This document shows, piece after piece, positions 18,165 to 26,635 of a stretch of 64,000 nt of DNA. Each line of letters opens with the position of its first letter. Position 1 is the first letter of the stretch. This DNA comes from UBA987 sp002292105 (GTDB lineage Bacteria > Bacteroidota > Bacteroidia > NS11-12g > UBA9320), in contig OX044357.1 in NCBI GenBank assembly GCA_943846675.1, forward strand, positions 744,001 to 808,000, written 5' to 3'. The notes under the pieces are model-generated. The model saw nothing but the letters and a program-made list of their open reading frames with translations. It was not told the DNA's origin and ran no database searches. Made by a program: the position numbers and the translations under genes.

Positions 18165-19297
18165 TCTGGAACAATTCCGAACTGCTTCAACCGTGTATTG
18201 AATGTCTGAATCATGGTTCCATATGTTTCAAATTTTTGGTCAAGCTGCCTATAGGGAGTGAAATACGGGAAAGGGTCCTTCAGTTGATTCATATCAGAAT
18301 CAAAAACGAATATTCCCCATTTAACCTGTCCATTTTCAGATAGAAATAACTCATCGATTTTAGCATAATAGACTTCGTGCTCAGAGGTGTTAAAGGTCTC
18401 GGTTCCTTCTGCTGTGAGAATTCGAATGTTGTCTGAGTCTGCAGTCAGCAATGAGTCTGTTGTGATAACATATGATCCATAGTTATAATTGGTGCTTATG
18501 GCGTTCCAGATGTTATTCAACTTCTCAATTCTTAAGGCGTCTTTCGTTTTCGGCGACTTGTTGTTAAAAAGACTGGTTTTTTTAGATTCTGCAGTACCAA
18601 TGACAAAAACGAGTAAACCGTTTCCTTCCTTTCCTAAGTCCTGAACTTGATTGTTCGCAATTGTCGCAGCATTTACCAAGTCTTCATTTTTATTTTTTAT
18701 CCGGTCAGAATTTAATAACTCGTTGAATCTTACTTGAATGCCAAATTGTAAATAGTCTATTTGTCCTTCTACGCCACTGGATGTTTGTTTGCCGCCAAAA
18801 AAGTCCATGTAATTGATGGTTAATCGGGCGCCAGGGTTTAAGTCCAATCCAACGCCTAATTGAATCCCGTAGTCGAAAGGGTTGTTTTGAATCTGCGTAT
18901 TGCGCACGGGCTGTTTGAAACCACTTAGGTATTGTTCTTCGTACTGAAAATTAAAAGTTGTTATGATGCCATAATTTAGAAATGTCTGACGACCAGCATC
19001 CAATGGGTGGAGAACCAATAGTGAGGCATCGATTGCATTGGATATGCCTGTATAGTTAGAAAAGTCATCAAAAAACCGGGTTTGGGTATACGCCTGATTG
19101 TACTGCAAACTGAATTTTTTAAACTTACGTTCAAGCATCAGTCCGGCGCCAAAACCAGCTTTATTGGTTAACGTGTCGGAAGAAACGGGTTTTATAAAAG
19201 ACGTATTGAAGTTCAAATTAAGGCCATACTCCCATTTACTCTGTCCAAAGACAACAGTTGAGAGTAGGATAAATATAACAGAAAGGCGTACACGCAT
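18161..19297 (-). CDS. outer-membrane protein of unknown function
   Basis: The 378 residues begin with a signal peptide (MRVRLSVIFILLSTVVFGQ, cleavage after about residue 19). Residues 20-195 alternate polar and aromatic residues as in an outer-membrane beta-barrel (WEYGLNLNFNTSFIKP, FSLQYNQAYTQTRFF, PGARLTINYMDFFGG). The C-terminal part from about residue 215 is different, with LLVFVIGTAESKKTS and VKWGIFVFDSDMNQL, and may be a periplasmic or surface domain. I do not recognise the family. It stands alone between a convergent transporter gene and the ALDH gene. Confidence 0.7.
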   Translation of the reverse strand: MRVRLSVIFILLSTVVFGQSKWEYGLNLNFNTSFIKPVSSDTLTNKAGFGAGLMLERKFKKFSLQYNQAYTQTRFFDDFSNYTGISNAIDASLLVLHPLDAGRQTFLNYGIITTFNFQYEEQYLSGFKQPVRNTQIQNNPFDYGIQLGVGLDLNPGARLTINYMDFFGGKQTSSGVEGQIDYLQFGIQVRFNELLNSDRIKNKNEDLVNAATIANNQVQDLGKEGNGLLVFVIGTAESKKTSLFNNKSPKTKDALRIEKLNNIWNAISTNYNYGSYVITTDSLLTADSDNIRILTAEGTETFNTSEHEVYYAKIDELFLSENGQVKWGIFVFDSDMNQLKDPFPYFTPYRQLDQKFETYGTMIQTFNTRLKQFGIVPD

Positions 19298-19370
19298 TAG
19301 ACAAAGGTGTGTTTAAATACTGATGAGACTTATACTATTTTACTACCGACTGGGTCGGATTGATAACCGA

Positions 19371-20906
19371 TTAAATATCAAACTTAATACCTTGTGCCAA
19401 TGGCATGGATACACCATAATTTACGGTGTTGGTTTGCCGACGCATGTAATTTTTCCAAGCGTCTGAGCCTGATTCTCTTCCTCCTCCGGTTTCTTTTTCA
19501 CCGCCAAAGGCGCCTCCAATTTCTGCACCGCTTGTTCCGATGTTTATATTGGCTATTCCGCAATCAGAACCTTCATTACTTAAGAAATATTCTGTTTCCA
19601 AAACACTGTCGCTGAAGATTGCTGAACTCAAACCTTGCTTCACATCATTTTGCATGGCAACAGCTTCTTCAATCCGATCATATTTCATGAGATAAAGAAT
19701 TGGCGCAAACGTTTCTGCTTGAACAATGGGCAAATGGTTTGGGGCTTCGGCCAACGTTGGCTCTACATAACATCCAGATGTATACGCTTCACCCTCAAGT
19801 ACCTTGCCGCCATATATGACGCGTCCACCTTGGTTTTCTAATTCTTTAATCGCATCGAGATAAGACTGCACCGCTTGTTTGTCTATTAGCGGCCCCATGT
19901 GGTTCTTTTCGTCCAATGGGCTGCCAATGACAACCTGTTTGTATGCATTTACAAGCATCGATTTAAACTTGTCGTACACCTCGCTATGAATAATCACACG
20001 ACGTGTTGATGTACATCTTTGACCGCAGGTTCCTACACTTCCAAATACAACTGCTCTTAAAGCATTTTGTAGATCACCCTTGTTACTTACAATAACTGCA
20101 TTGTTACCACCAAGTTCTAATAGCGATCTTCCTAGTCTTGCACCCACCAACTGGCCAACGCGTTTTCCCATTCTAGTGCTTCCTGTTGCAGAAATCAGAG
20201 GTATGCGGGTGTCTAGGGCCATTTTTTCACCCAAGGTATAATCACCAATAAGTAAATTAAAGATGCCTTCTGGCAATTCGTTTTCAATCAAAACTTCAGA
20301 AATGATATGTTGACATGCAATGGCAGACAATGGCGCCTTTTCTGAAGGTTTCCAGATAACAACGTCTCCGCAAACAGCCGCTATAGCCGTGTTCCAGCAC
20401 CAAACGGCAACCGGGAAATTGAAAGCAGAAATAACACCAACAACACCCAACGGATGCCATTGTTCCATCATTCGGTGGTTTGGTCTTTCGCTTTGGATAG
20501 TTAAGCCATAAAGCTGCCGAGAGAGTCCTACGGCAAAATCGCAGATGTCAATCATCTCTTGAACTTCACCCATGCCTTCTTGCAAACTCTTACCAGTTTC
20601 GTAACTGACTAAATAACCAAGCTCGCGCTTTTTTATGCGCAGTTTGTTGCCAAGTTTGCGCACAAAATTTCCGCGATTCGGCGCTGGTATGTCACGCCAC
20701 ATTGTGGCAGCTTGTTCCGCTTCTTTAATCACATGGTTGTATTCAGATTCAGTAGCAAATACTACTGAAGCTATCTTTTCACCATCAACAGGCGAAATAA
20801 TATCTTGGGTATGAGATCCAACAGGCGTAATCCATTGTTGCCCTGTGCTTGTACTCTCGTTAAGCTCTTTTAAACCGAGATTCTCTAAAACTTTTTTAAT
20901 CTTCAA
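19371..20906 (-). CDS. aldehyde dehydrogenase, ALDH7 / aminoadipate-semialdehyde type
   Basis: NAD-dependent aldehyde dehydrogenase of 511 residues. Seen: WHPLGVVGVISAFNFPVAV, the catalytic Glu motif LLELGGNNAVIV, the catalytic Cys in GSVGTCGQRCTSTRR and the late GGAFGGEKETGGGRESGSDA. These match ALDH7 (antiquitin, AmaB), which oxidises L-2-aminoadipate 6-semialdehyde/piperideine-6-carboxylate in lysine breakdown. No lysine aminotransferase gene is in the window, so the pathway is inferred from family. The start is TTG; there is no ATG in frame near the N-terminus and the reading starts at the conserved KVLENLGLKE. Confidence 0.9.
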   Translation of the reverse strand: MKIKKVLENLGLKELNESTSTGQQWITPVGSHTQDIISPVDGEKIASVVFATESEYNHVIKEAEQAATMWRDIPAPNRGNFVRKLGNKLRIKKRELGYLVSYETGKSLQEGMGEVQEMIDICDFAVGLSRQLYGLTIQSERPNHRMMEQWHPLGVVGVISAFNFPVAVWCWNTAIAAVCGDVVIWKPSEKAPLSAIACQHIISEVLIENELPEGIFNLLIGDYTLGEKMALDTRIPLISATGSTRMGKRVGQLVGARLGRSLLELGGNNAVIVSNKGDLQNALRAVVFGSVGTCGQRCTSTRRVIIHSEVYDKFKSMLVNAYKQVVIGSPLDEKNHMGPLIDKQAVQSYLDAIKELENQGGRVIYGGKVLEGEAYTSGCYVEPTLAEAPNHLPIVQAETFAPILYLMKYDRIEEAVAMQNDVKQGLSSAIFSDSVLETEYFLSNEGSDCGIANINIGTSGAEIGGAFGGEKETGGGRESGSDAWKNYMRRQTNTVNYGVSMPLAQGIKFDI

Positions 20907-20945
20907 TGTTCTTTATTAATGCGTGTATAAAGGATAGGAAACGCT

Positions 20946-20960
20946 CAAAGATAACGTCAA
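20946..20960 (-). promoter_or_regulatory. promoter element of the ALDH gene
   Basis: Minus-strand TTGACGTTATCTTTG contains the exact -7 element TATCTTTG, 39 bases before the TTG start. The same 15 bases with one difference lie before the metal-binding lipoprotein gene (34688-34702), and with two differences before the globin gene (26561-26575). Confidence 0.5.
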
Positions 20961-20980
20961 CCGATTGGTTTTGCCAACGT

Positions 20981-20988
20981 TACTTTTG
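20981..20988 (+). promoter_or_regulatory. possible -7 element of the M23 peptidase gene
   Basis: TACTTTTG, an exact TAnnTTTG match preceded by ACGT, 54 bases before the GTG at 21043. A weaker match TTATTTTG (21031-21038) lies only 4 bases before the start codon and could be an alternative. Confidence 0.4.
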
Positions 20989-21042
20989 TCTTGTGCATAT
21001 CTCTATTCACGTTAGTTTTATGCCACTACTTTATTTTGTGGG

Positions 21043-22884
21043 GTGAAAAAAGGGAAACAAATTGGTTTTATAATTCTAGCATCGGTCATGATGCTCGCTT
21101 TATTGTATACATGCAATAAGTCAGACAGAGCTGGTAGATCGAACCAAGTAGCTCCTGAGGATTCTGTTGCAACGAGCAAAGAAGAAATTGTCGTTGAAAA
21201 CGAAGAAGAGGTCGTAGATGATTCAGAGGTAAGTGAACAAATCGAAGAAATAGAAGACGATGCTTCAGAAAACATTGCAAAGCGTGTGAAGTCCTCTGGA
21301 TACTATGTTGCTCCTTTAGATGGACCAATTTTACTGTCTGGAACTTTCGGTGAGTTGCGGAATAATCATTTTCATGCCGGTCTTGATATTCGAACAGGAG
21401 GTGTACAGGGCAAATCTATTAAAGCGGCTGCGGGTGGTTATGTTTCTCGAATCAAGGTATCCAGTCGGGGATATGGGAAGGCATTATACATTCAACATCC
21501 AAATGGAACCACCACGGTTTACGGGCATTTAAAAAAGTATTCTGGGGCAATTCAAGATGCGGTAATTGCAAAACAATATGCACTAAAAAAGTACACATTT
21601 GACTGGTATGTGCCTGCTGGCAAGCTTAAAGTGACTAAAGGCCAAGAAGTGGCGTTAAGTGGCAATACTGGAGGGTCTGGTGGACCACATCTACATTTTG
21701 AAATAAGAGATCGGAAGGGGAACACCGTGAACCCATTACTTCATGGGTTACAAGTGGAAGACAAGATTCCACCATTCGTAAAAAGTGCGAAGCTTTATCG
21801 GTTGGATTTTAATCGATACGAAACCCATGGCATATTTGCCAATGGACCGGTCAAGAAAAATGATACGACCGTTGTGCCTCCTGGAACTTATGGCGTTGGG
21901 GTCAGTTGGGTCGATTATTTTACGGACAAACTAAACCGACTTGGTATAAACTATGCAGACGTTTTGGTCGATGGCAAAAAGGTCTTTACACAAACGATAG
22001 AAGATTTTGCTTTTTCACAAGGGCGGTATATCAATAAACACATCGATTATTGGACGTACACACAAAGAGGAGTGAGGTATGTCAAAATGTTTAAGGATAA
22101 AGGAAACAGACTTCATTTTTATAAAGGAAATGGTTCTATCAAAGTTGGAAATAACACCACAATACGCATAGACATAAAGGCATATGACTATAACCAAGCC
22201 AGTTCGACGCTAACGTTCTTTATTAAAGGTAAGGAAGGTGCTTCACCATTGGTAAATGGGGGTTTAAACAAACCGGGCGCTCAACGTTGCCTGCCAACTA
22301 AAACGAACACGCTGAATAGTGAAAACGCAACCGTAGTTGTTCCAAAAGGCAGCTTGTATAACACCACCTATATGGGGTTAACAGAAACTAAGAAAACGGG
22401 CAAGTCGGTTTCGCCAATGGTCAGAATAAACCATTCACACGTTCCACTACATAAATCAGCAACCATAAAGATTAAGATACCGGAAGCGTATATCGCAATG
22501 AAAAACAACTTGGTAATGTTATCCTATAACAAGTCGTCCAAATCGTCGTCGTACGAAGGCGGAAAGGTATCGGGCAATTATATCGTAGAGACTTCAAAGT
22601 CGTTGGGAATGTATTATTTGGCTTTGGATACCATTGGCCCCAAGATTACACCCTTGCGTGTAAATCAATACTTGAGTTTTAGAGTGGTTGACTTAACAAG
22701 CGACGTGAAGGCCTATAATTGCTACGTTGACGACAAATGGGTGCTACTAGAATATGAACCCAAGTCAAATAAACTGTTTGGCAATTTGCCAAAATCTTAC
22801 ACCAAAGGAAACCATTCTTTAGAGTTACGTGTTACAGATGGAGGTGGAAACACAACAGTTTATAAAAAGAATATTACGATTTAA
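21043..22884 (+). CDS. M23 family metallopeptidase, membrane-anchored
   Basis: The 613 residues start with a signal sequence (IGFIILASVMMLALLYTC) whose LYTC end may be a weak lipobox. An acidic linker follows (EDSVATSKEEIVVENEEEV). The LytM/M23 domain at about residues 95-235 has the zinc ligands in HFHAGLDIRTGG and GGPHLHFEIRD, so it should be an active DD-endopeptidase or glycyl-type hydrolase of peptidoglycan. The remaining 370 residues look like beta-sandwich repeats of unknown role. The start is GTG; the only nearby ATG is out of frame. It overlaps the bcp start by one base. Confidence 0.88.
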   Translation: MKKGKQIGFIILASVMMLALLYTCNKSDRAGRSNQVAPEDSVATSKEEIVVENEEEVVDDSEVSEQIEEIEDDASENIAKRVKSSGYYVAPLDGPILLSGTFGELRNNHFHAGLDIRTGGVQGKSIKAAAGGYVSRIKVSSRGYGKALYIQHPNGTTTVYGHLKKYSGAIQDAVIAKQYALKKYTFDWYVPAGKLKVTKGQEVALSGNTGGSGGPHLHFEIRDRKGNTVNPLLHGLQVEDKIPPFVKSAKLYRLDFNRYETHGIFANGPVKKNDTTVVPPGTYGVGVSWVDYFTDKLNRLGINYADVLVDGKKVFTQTIEDFAFSQGRYINKHIDYWTYTQRGVRYVKMFKDKGNRLHFYKGNGSIKVGNNTTIRIDIKAYDYNQASSTLTFFIKGKEGASPLVNGGLNKPGAQRCLPTKTNTLNSENATVVVPKGSLYNTTYMGLTETKKTGKSVSPMVRINHSHVPLHKSATIKIKIPEAYIAMKNNLVMLSYNKSSKSSSYEGGKVSGNYIVETSKSLGMYYLALDTIGPKITPLRVNQYLSFRVVDLTSDVKAYNCYVDDKWVLLEYEPKSNKLFGNLPKSYTKGNHSLELRVTDGGGNTTVYKKNITI

Positions 22885-23336
22885 TGAGCACACTAAAGGT
22901 TGGAGATAAACTCCCAGATTTTAAAACAATTGATCAGAATGAAAAAAACGTGAGTAGTCAAGATTTTCTTGGAACAAAAAGCGTTTTATATTTCTATCCA
23001 AAAGACGATACCCCAACATGCACGAATCAAGCGTGTAATTTGAGAGACAATTACGACCACCTGATACAAAGGGGTTACAAAGTTTTTGGAATAAGTCCTG
23101 ATAAAGCGGCGAAGCACCAAAAGTTCATTGCGAAGTACAAACTTCCATTCGATTTATTGGTAGATGAAGACCATGCCATTGCTGATGCATTTGGCGTTTG
23201 GGGCGAGAAAACAACATTTGGCAAAACATACATGGGGCTTAAACGCACTACTTTTGTGATGAACGAAGAAGGTATAATAACTGAAATCATTACAAAAGTG
23301 AAGGCCAAAGAGCACACTGACCAAATCTTAGGTTAG
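22884..23336 (+). CDS. bcp: thioredoxin-dependent peroxiredoxin Bcp
   Basis: Atypical 2-Cys peroxiredoxin of 150 residues that reduces hydroperoxides. Seen: YFYPKDDTPTCTNQACNLRD with both the peroxidatic Cys (PTC) and the resolving Cys five residues later, and FGVWGEKTTFGKTYMG, typical of the Bcp/PrxQ group. The usual TPGCT is TPTCT here. The ATG overlaps the stop of the M23 gene (TAATG), so the genes are cotranscribed. Confidence 0.95.
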   Translation: MSTLKVGDKLPDFKTIDQNEKNVSSQDFLGTKSVLYFYPKDDTPTCTNQACNLRDNYDHLIQRGYKVFGISPDKAAKHQKFIAKYKLPFDLLVDEDHAIADAFGVWGEKTTFGKTYMGLKRTTFVMNEEGIITEIITKVKAKEHTDQILG

Positions 23337-23425
23337 TGTTCTTTTCGCTCGGTTTCGCTTTGTAGCTGTTCAAGCCGAATACCATTTCGGGTATTGATAC
23401 GTTTACTAATGCACTAATAAATCAC

Positions 23426-24208
23426 ATGAAAACCAAAGCAGAAATCGTAGAAAATTGGCTCCCAAGATACACGGGTACTCCATTAGAAAATTTTGGGTCA
23501 TATATTTTGTTGACCAATTTTATTGGGTATGTAAATATATTTAGCGAGAAGTACCGTGTTGATATTGAAGGGATGGACAAGGCCATGCAGACCGCTACAT
23601 ACAACAATATCACAATCATAAATTTTGGTATGGGTAGTGCGATGGCCGCTACGGTAATGGACCTGCTTTCTGCAATAAAACCAAGAGCGGTCTTGTTTTT
23701 GGGTAAATGTGGTGGGTTGAAACGGAAAACAGCACTTGGCGATTTTATAATTCCAATGGCTGCAATACGAGGTGAAGGTACCAGCAACGAGTATTTGCCT
23801 GAAGAAGTGCCAGCACTGCCATCATTTCGACTTCAGCGAACGGTTTCATCAGCTATGAAGGAGTTTGAAATTGATTACTGGACAGGTGTAATTTTTACAA
23901 CCAACCGAAGAGTTTGGGAACACGACGAAAAGTTTAAAGAGCGATTAGTGGAAGCACGGGCTATTGGAATTGATATGGAAACAGCAACCTTATTTACTGC
24001 CGGTTTTGCCAATGAAATTCCGAGAGGAGCACTGTTATTGGTGAGCGATAACCCCATGATTCCCAGTGGTGTAAAAACAGACGAGAGTGACAAGTCTGTA
24101 ACGTCAAAGTTTGTAGAGCTACATGTGAATATTGGAATAAGAGCATTAGAAGAACTGCGTGACTCGGGTGATAGCGTAAAACATATGCGATTTGATCACA
24201 GACCATAG
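23426..24208 (+). CDS. amn: AMP nucleosidase, Bacteroidota type
   Basis: Nucleoside-phosphorylase-fold protein of 260 residues expected to split AMP into adenine and ribose 5-phosphate. Seen: IINFGMGSAMAATVMDLL, VLFLGKCGGLKRK, TTNRRVWEHDEKF, AIGIDMETATLFTAGF (purine nucleoside-binding Glu) and LLLVSDNPMIPSG. It is shorter than E. coli Amn (about 480 residues) because it lacks that protein's N-terminal domain, as in other Bacteroidota. A partial -7 element TACGTTTA (23398-23405) lies 20 bases upstream. Confidence 0.87.
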   Translation: MKTKAEIVENWLPRYTGTPLENFGSYILLTNFIGYVNIFSEKYRVDIEGMDKAMQTATYNNITIINFGMGSAMAATVMDLLSAIKPRAVLFLGKCGGLKRKTALGDFIIPMAAIRGEGTSNEYLPEEVPALPSFRLQRTVSSAMKEFEIDYWTGVIFTTNRRVWEHDEKFKERLVEARAIGIDMETATLFTAGFANEIPRGALLLVSDNPMIPSGVKTDESDKSVTSKFVELHVNIGIRALEELRDSGDSVKHMRFDHRP

Positions 24209-24211
24209 AAT

Positions 24212-24856
24212 ATGAGTGAAAATAAGATAAAAGTAGATGTTGTTTCGGATGTTGCTTGTCCGTGGTGTTTTGTCGGGAAACGCCGTTTAGAAGCTGCACT
24301 TGAAAAGTGGGATGGAGCAGAAATTGAAGTGGAGTGGCATCCGTTTCAGTTAGATCCATCAATGCGCTCGGAAGGAATGAATAGAGATACCTATTTGACC
24401 AATAAATTTGGAAGTGTAGAAAGGGTAGGAGAGATGACAGATAGATTGACTGAGGTTGGAAAAACAGTCGGTATTCAGTTCGACTTTGGCGATGAATGGC
24501 TTGCAGTGAATACACTCAAACTGCATCAATTGTTGCACGTGGCCCGCGAAGAAGGTTTTGGTGAAAAACTGAAGGAACGTTTTCTATCGGCCTACTTCGA
24601 ACAAACAAAACACTTGAATAACTTGAAAACACTTTACAGTATCACCGATGAATTTGGTTGGGACAGTGCAAAAGTAGACGCCATCATTAATGATCAAGAC
24701 ATTGCGGATAAGGTAACAGCAGAAATGCGACACTATCAGCAACGCGGTGTTTCTGGTGTTCCATTTTTTGTCATTAATGACACCTATGGTTTTAGTGGAG
24801 CTCAGCCTGTCGAAGCTTTTTTAGAAGCGTTTCAGACGGTTGCCGCTGAAAGTTAG
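24212..24856 (+). CDS. DsbA family oxidoreductase (FrnE-like)
   Basis: Thioredoxin-fold protein of 214 residues with the active site ACPWCFVGKRRLE near residue 15, an inserted helical domain, and the cis-Pro loop GVSGVPFFVINDTYGFSGAQ near the end. There is no signal peptide, so it is probably cytoplasmic, as for FrnE-type 2-hydroxychromene-2-carboxylate isomerase-like DsbA proteins. It follows amn by 3 bases and is probably in the same operon. Confidence 0.9.
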   Translation: MSENKIKVDVVSDVACPWCFVGKRRLEAALEKWDGAEIEVEWHPFQLDPSMRSEGMNRDTYLTNKFGSVERVGEMTDRLTEVGKTVGIQFDFGDEWLAVNTLKLHQLLHVAREEGFGEKLKERFLSAYFEQTKHLNNLKTLYSITDEFGWDSAKVDAIINDQDIADKVTAEMRHYQQRGVSGVPFFVINDTYGFSGAQPVEAFLEAFQTVAAES

Positions 24857-24863
24857 TTGTGTT

Positions 24864-25772
24864 CTAGGTTAATCTAAACCGCACTGGGAGATTGTATCTC
24901 ACGTCGACATTCTTTCCAGATTGAACTCCTGGTTTCCATTTTGGTATTTTTTTAATTACACGTATTACCTCTGCGTTGAAGCTTGGAGCGCCCTTAACCG
25001 AGCGTACTATCTTGATATCTTCAATGACCCCTTCTTTGGTGACAACAAATTGAGCTACTACGGTACCTTGAATATTTTGGTCTCTTTCAAATGCTGGGTA
25101 ACTGATATTCTTGCTGAGGAACTTCATTAAGGCATCCATTCCACCAGGAAATTCAGGCATTTCCTCTGCAAATTGAAAAATTTGAGGGGGTGTTATGGTG
25201 TCTGGAATGATTTCCATGTTTCCATCAATCACTTCTTGCGGTTCTATGATGTCAATATCTCCTTCAACTACTTCTCCAGTCATTATCATGCCAACTGGTG
25301 GGGGCGGCGGTGGTATAGATTTTTTGACTACTTTTTCTTTAACTACAGTGTCTTTCGAAATCGTTTCTTTTGCCATTGCTCTATGGTCTACCAGGTGAGA
25401 ATCTGTTTGAACAATGGAGTCTTTGCCTTCGGTTAATGCTAACTTGCCATTAGAGGTATTGCTATCGCATGAGGTTAACAGTAAAGCGCCCATACACAGG
25501 ATGTAAAATGGCAAATTTGATTTCTTTTCTTTTTTTGTCATACCGTCAATTACAAACATAATCTCGTTGTAAGAAAAGTCAAGTTGTGATCTGCGTATAT
25601 GTCCACACACACGTTCACCGTTATGCATCAGTAAATAGGTAAGAATCTCTTCGCGTGATTGCTGTGTGAAGTCAATGACGTCTTTTTCACAAGAATCACA
25701 ATGCCTTGCGTTTAAGCCAATTTTCATTTTGTTCCAATCTTCGGAACAGGGGTTTGGGATGTCGAATTTCAT
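24864..25772 (-). CDS. TonB-domain protein with Cys-rich cytoplasmic N-terminus
   Basis: The 302 residues fall into four parts. Residues 1-84 are soluble and hold C9 (NPCSEDW), C25 and C28 (HCDSCEKDVIDFT) and C56. A membrane segment (NLPFYILCMGALLLTSC) covers about 86-102. A proline-rich linker includes SIPPPPPPVG. The C-terminal TonB domain (about 205-302) shows FPGGMDALMKFLSKNISYP, GTVVAQFVVTKEGVIEDI and PKWKPGVQSGK. The topology suits an energy transducer that contacts TonB-dependent receptors. The CxxC-containing N-terminus recurs in Bacteroidota proteins and may bind a metal or sense redox. Not linked to exbBD here. Confidence 0.85.
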   Translation of the reverse strand: MKFDIPNPCSEDWNKMKIGLNARHCDSCEKDVIDFTQQSREEILTYLLMHNGERVCGHIRRSQLDFSYNEIMFVIDGMTKKEKKSNLPFYILCMGALLLTSCDSNTSNGKLALTEGKDSIVQTDSHLVDHRAMAKETISKDTVVKEKVVKKSIPPPPPPVGMIMTGEVVEGDIDIIEPQEVIDGNMEIIPDTITPPQIFQFAEEMPEFPGGMDALMKFLSKNISYPAFERDQNIQGTVVAQFVVTKEGVIEDIKIVRSVKGAPSFNAEVIRVIKKIPKWKPGVQSGKNVDVRYNLPVRFRLT

Positions 25773-25800
25773 ATCAAACTAGGTTCTAATTTGATGTAGA

Positions 25801-25822
25801 TACCTATTGTTCAAAATAGGTA
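25801..25822. repeat. perfect inverted repeat, 8-bp stem, 6-base loop
   Basis: TACCTATT and AATAGGTA flank the loop GTTCAA, in the gap between the cupin stop and the TonB-domain gene start. No T-run follows on either strand, so an operator or an RNA-stabilising hairpin is as likely as a terminator. Confidence 0.5.
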
Positions 25823-25834
25823 AACGGCATGTTG

Positions 25835-26176
25835 TTATTTTTTTGCGGCGTCTTTTACGCGGCTTGCAGAATCCCCTTTGGACAAGGTTAAACGAATCAC
25901 ACTTTGCTCAATGGCAAGTAGGTTGTGCTTTACTGAGGCGTCCAAGGCAATCAAGTTTCCAGTAAACAGCATGACTTGACCTTTTTCAGTTCCAAAATCT
26001 ATTTGTCCTTGTATGACTTGGACGACGATAGGAAGTGGTGCACTGTGGTCTTTCATCAACTGATCTTTAACCATCGATATTCTAATTTCCTTCGAAAACG
26101 GAGTTTCTACAACGACGTCGATTTTTGGTCTTGTTGTGTCAAAGGTTACGTTGGATAGAAATTGACCTGTCTGCAT
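25835..26176 (-). CDS. cupin-like protein
   Basis: The 113 residues fit a single small beta-barrel of the cupin fold: SAPLPIVVQVIQGQIDFG matches cupin motif 1 and LIALDASVKHNLLAIEQSVIRLTL matches motif 2, retaining one His. Motif 1 lacks the usual HxH pair, so metal binding is uncertain. It starts directly after the truncated globin stop with no gap, so both are read from one mRNA. A link to nitrosative or oxygen stress is inferred only from that neighbour. Confidence 0.7.
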   Translation of the reverse strand: MQTGQFLSNVTFDTTRPKIDVVVETPFSKEIRISMVKDQLMKDHSAPLPIVVQVIQGQIDFGTEKGQVMLFTGNLIALDASVKHNLLAIEQSVIRLTLSKGDSASRVKDAAKK

Positions 26177-26551
26177 TTAACTAATTCTGTTGAGGTGTTT
26201 TAATTTGGTTTTAAATATATGCGCAATGGTTTGGGCACGATGCTTGGCCATTTCGGCTTTGTCTCCAGTAAACTGCTCGTCTACATTTGTTTCAAACAAA
26301 CTAATCCAGCGGTCAAAGTGCTCCATAGAAATGGGTAACGGGATGTGCTTGGGGAATGGGCGGCCTTGGTAGGTGGCACTTCCGAACAAAATAGACTCCC
26401 AAAATTGATACATTTTAGGCAAATGACTGCCCCAATCTACTTGGGCAAAATCGTTAAAAATGGGAGATAGTAAATCGTCTTGATTCACTCTTTGATAAAA
26501 GGAATCGACCAACTGTTTTACGTCTTCGCTATTCTGTATTTCGCGTTTCAT
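26177..26551 (-). CDS. group III truncated hemoglobin
   Basis: A 2-on-2 globin that would bind haem and oxygen or nitric oxide in the cytoplasm. Family features are LVDSFYQRVNQDDLLSPIF, the tryptophan-rich FWESILFGSATYQGRPFPKH and HFDRWISLFETNVDEQF. The frame is open to 26587, but I place the start at the ATG at 26551 (124 residues, starting MKREIQNSEDV) because an exact promoter element lies at 26561-26568, inside the longer frame. It is followed directly by the cupin gene. Confidence 0.88.
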   Translation of the reverse strand: MKREIQNSEDVKQLVDSFYQRVNQDDLLSPIFNDFAQVDWGSHLPKMYQFWESILFGSATYQGRPFPKHIPLPISMEHFDRWISLFETNVDEQFTGDKAEMAKHRAQTIAHIFKTKLKHLNRIS

Positions 26552-26560
26552 TAGTAGTTG

Positions 26561-26575
26561 CAAAGCTAACGCCAA
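26561..26575 (-). promoter_or_regulatory. promoter element of the globin-cupin operon
   Basis: Minus-strand TTGGCGTTAGCTTTG contains the exact -7 element TAGCTTTG, 9 bases before the ATG at 26551. It differs at two positions from the element before the ALDH gene. A second TTG lies 16 bases further upstream. Confidence 0.55.
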
Positions 26576-26635
26576 ACATTTAGCCAACGTGGTAAGATAG
26601 AACCAGGAAGTATGATATGCCTCAGTTGCTGAGGG

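Noticed and set aside
23379..23400. Hairpin between bcp and amn as a terminator
   Set aside because: The short stems AATACC/GGTATT and CCGAA/TTCGG compete and no T-run follows.
23994..24515. 173-codon minus-strand frame across amn and the DsbA-like gene
   Set aside because: It spans two recognised genes on the other strand and reads as low-complexity Leu/His/Ser.
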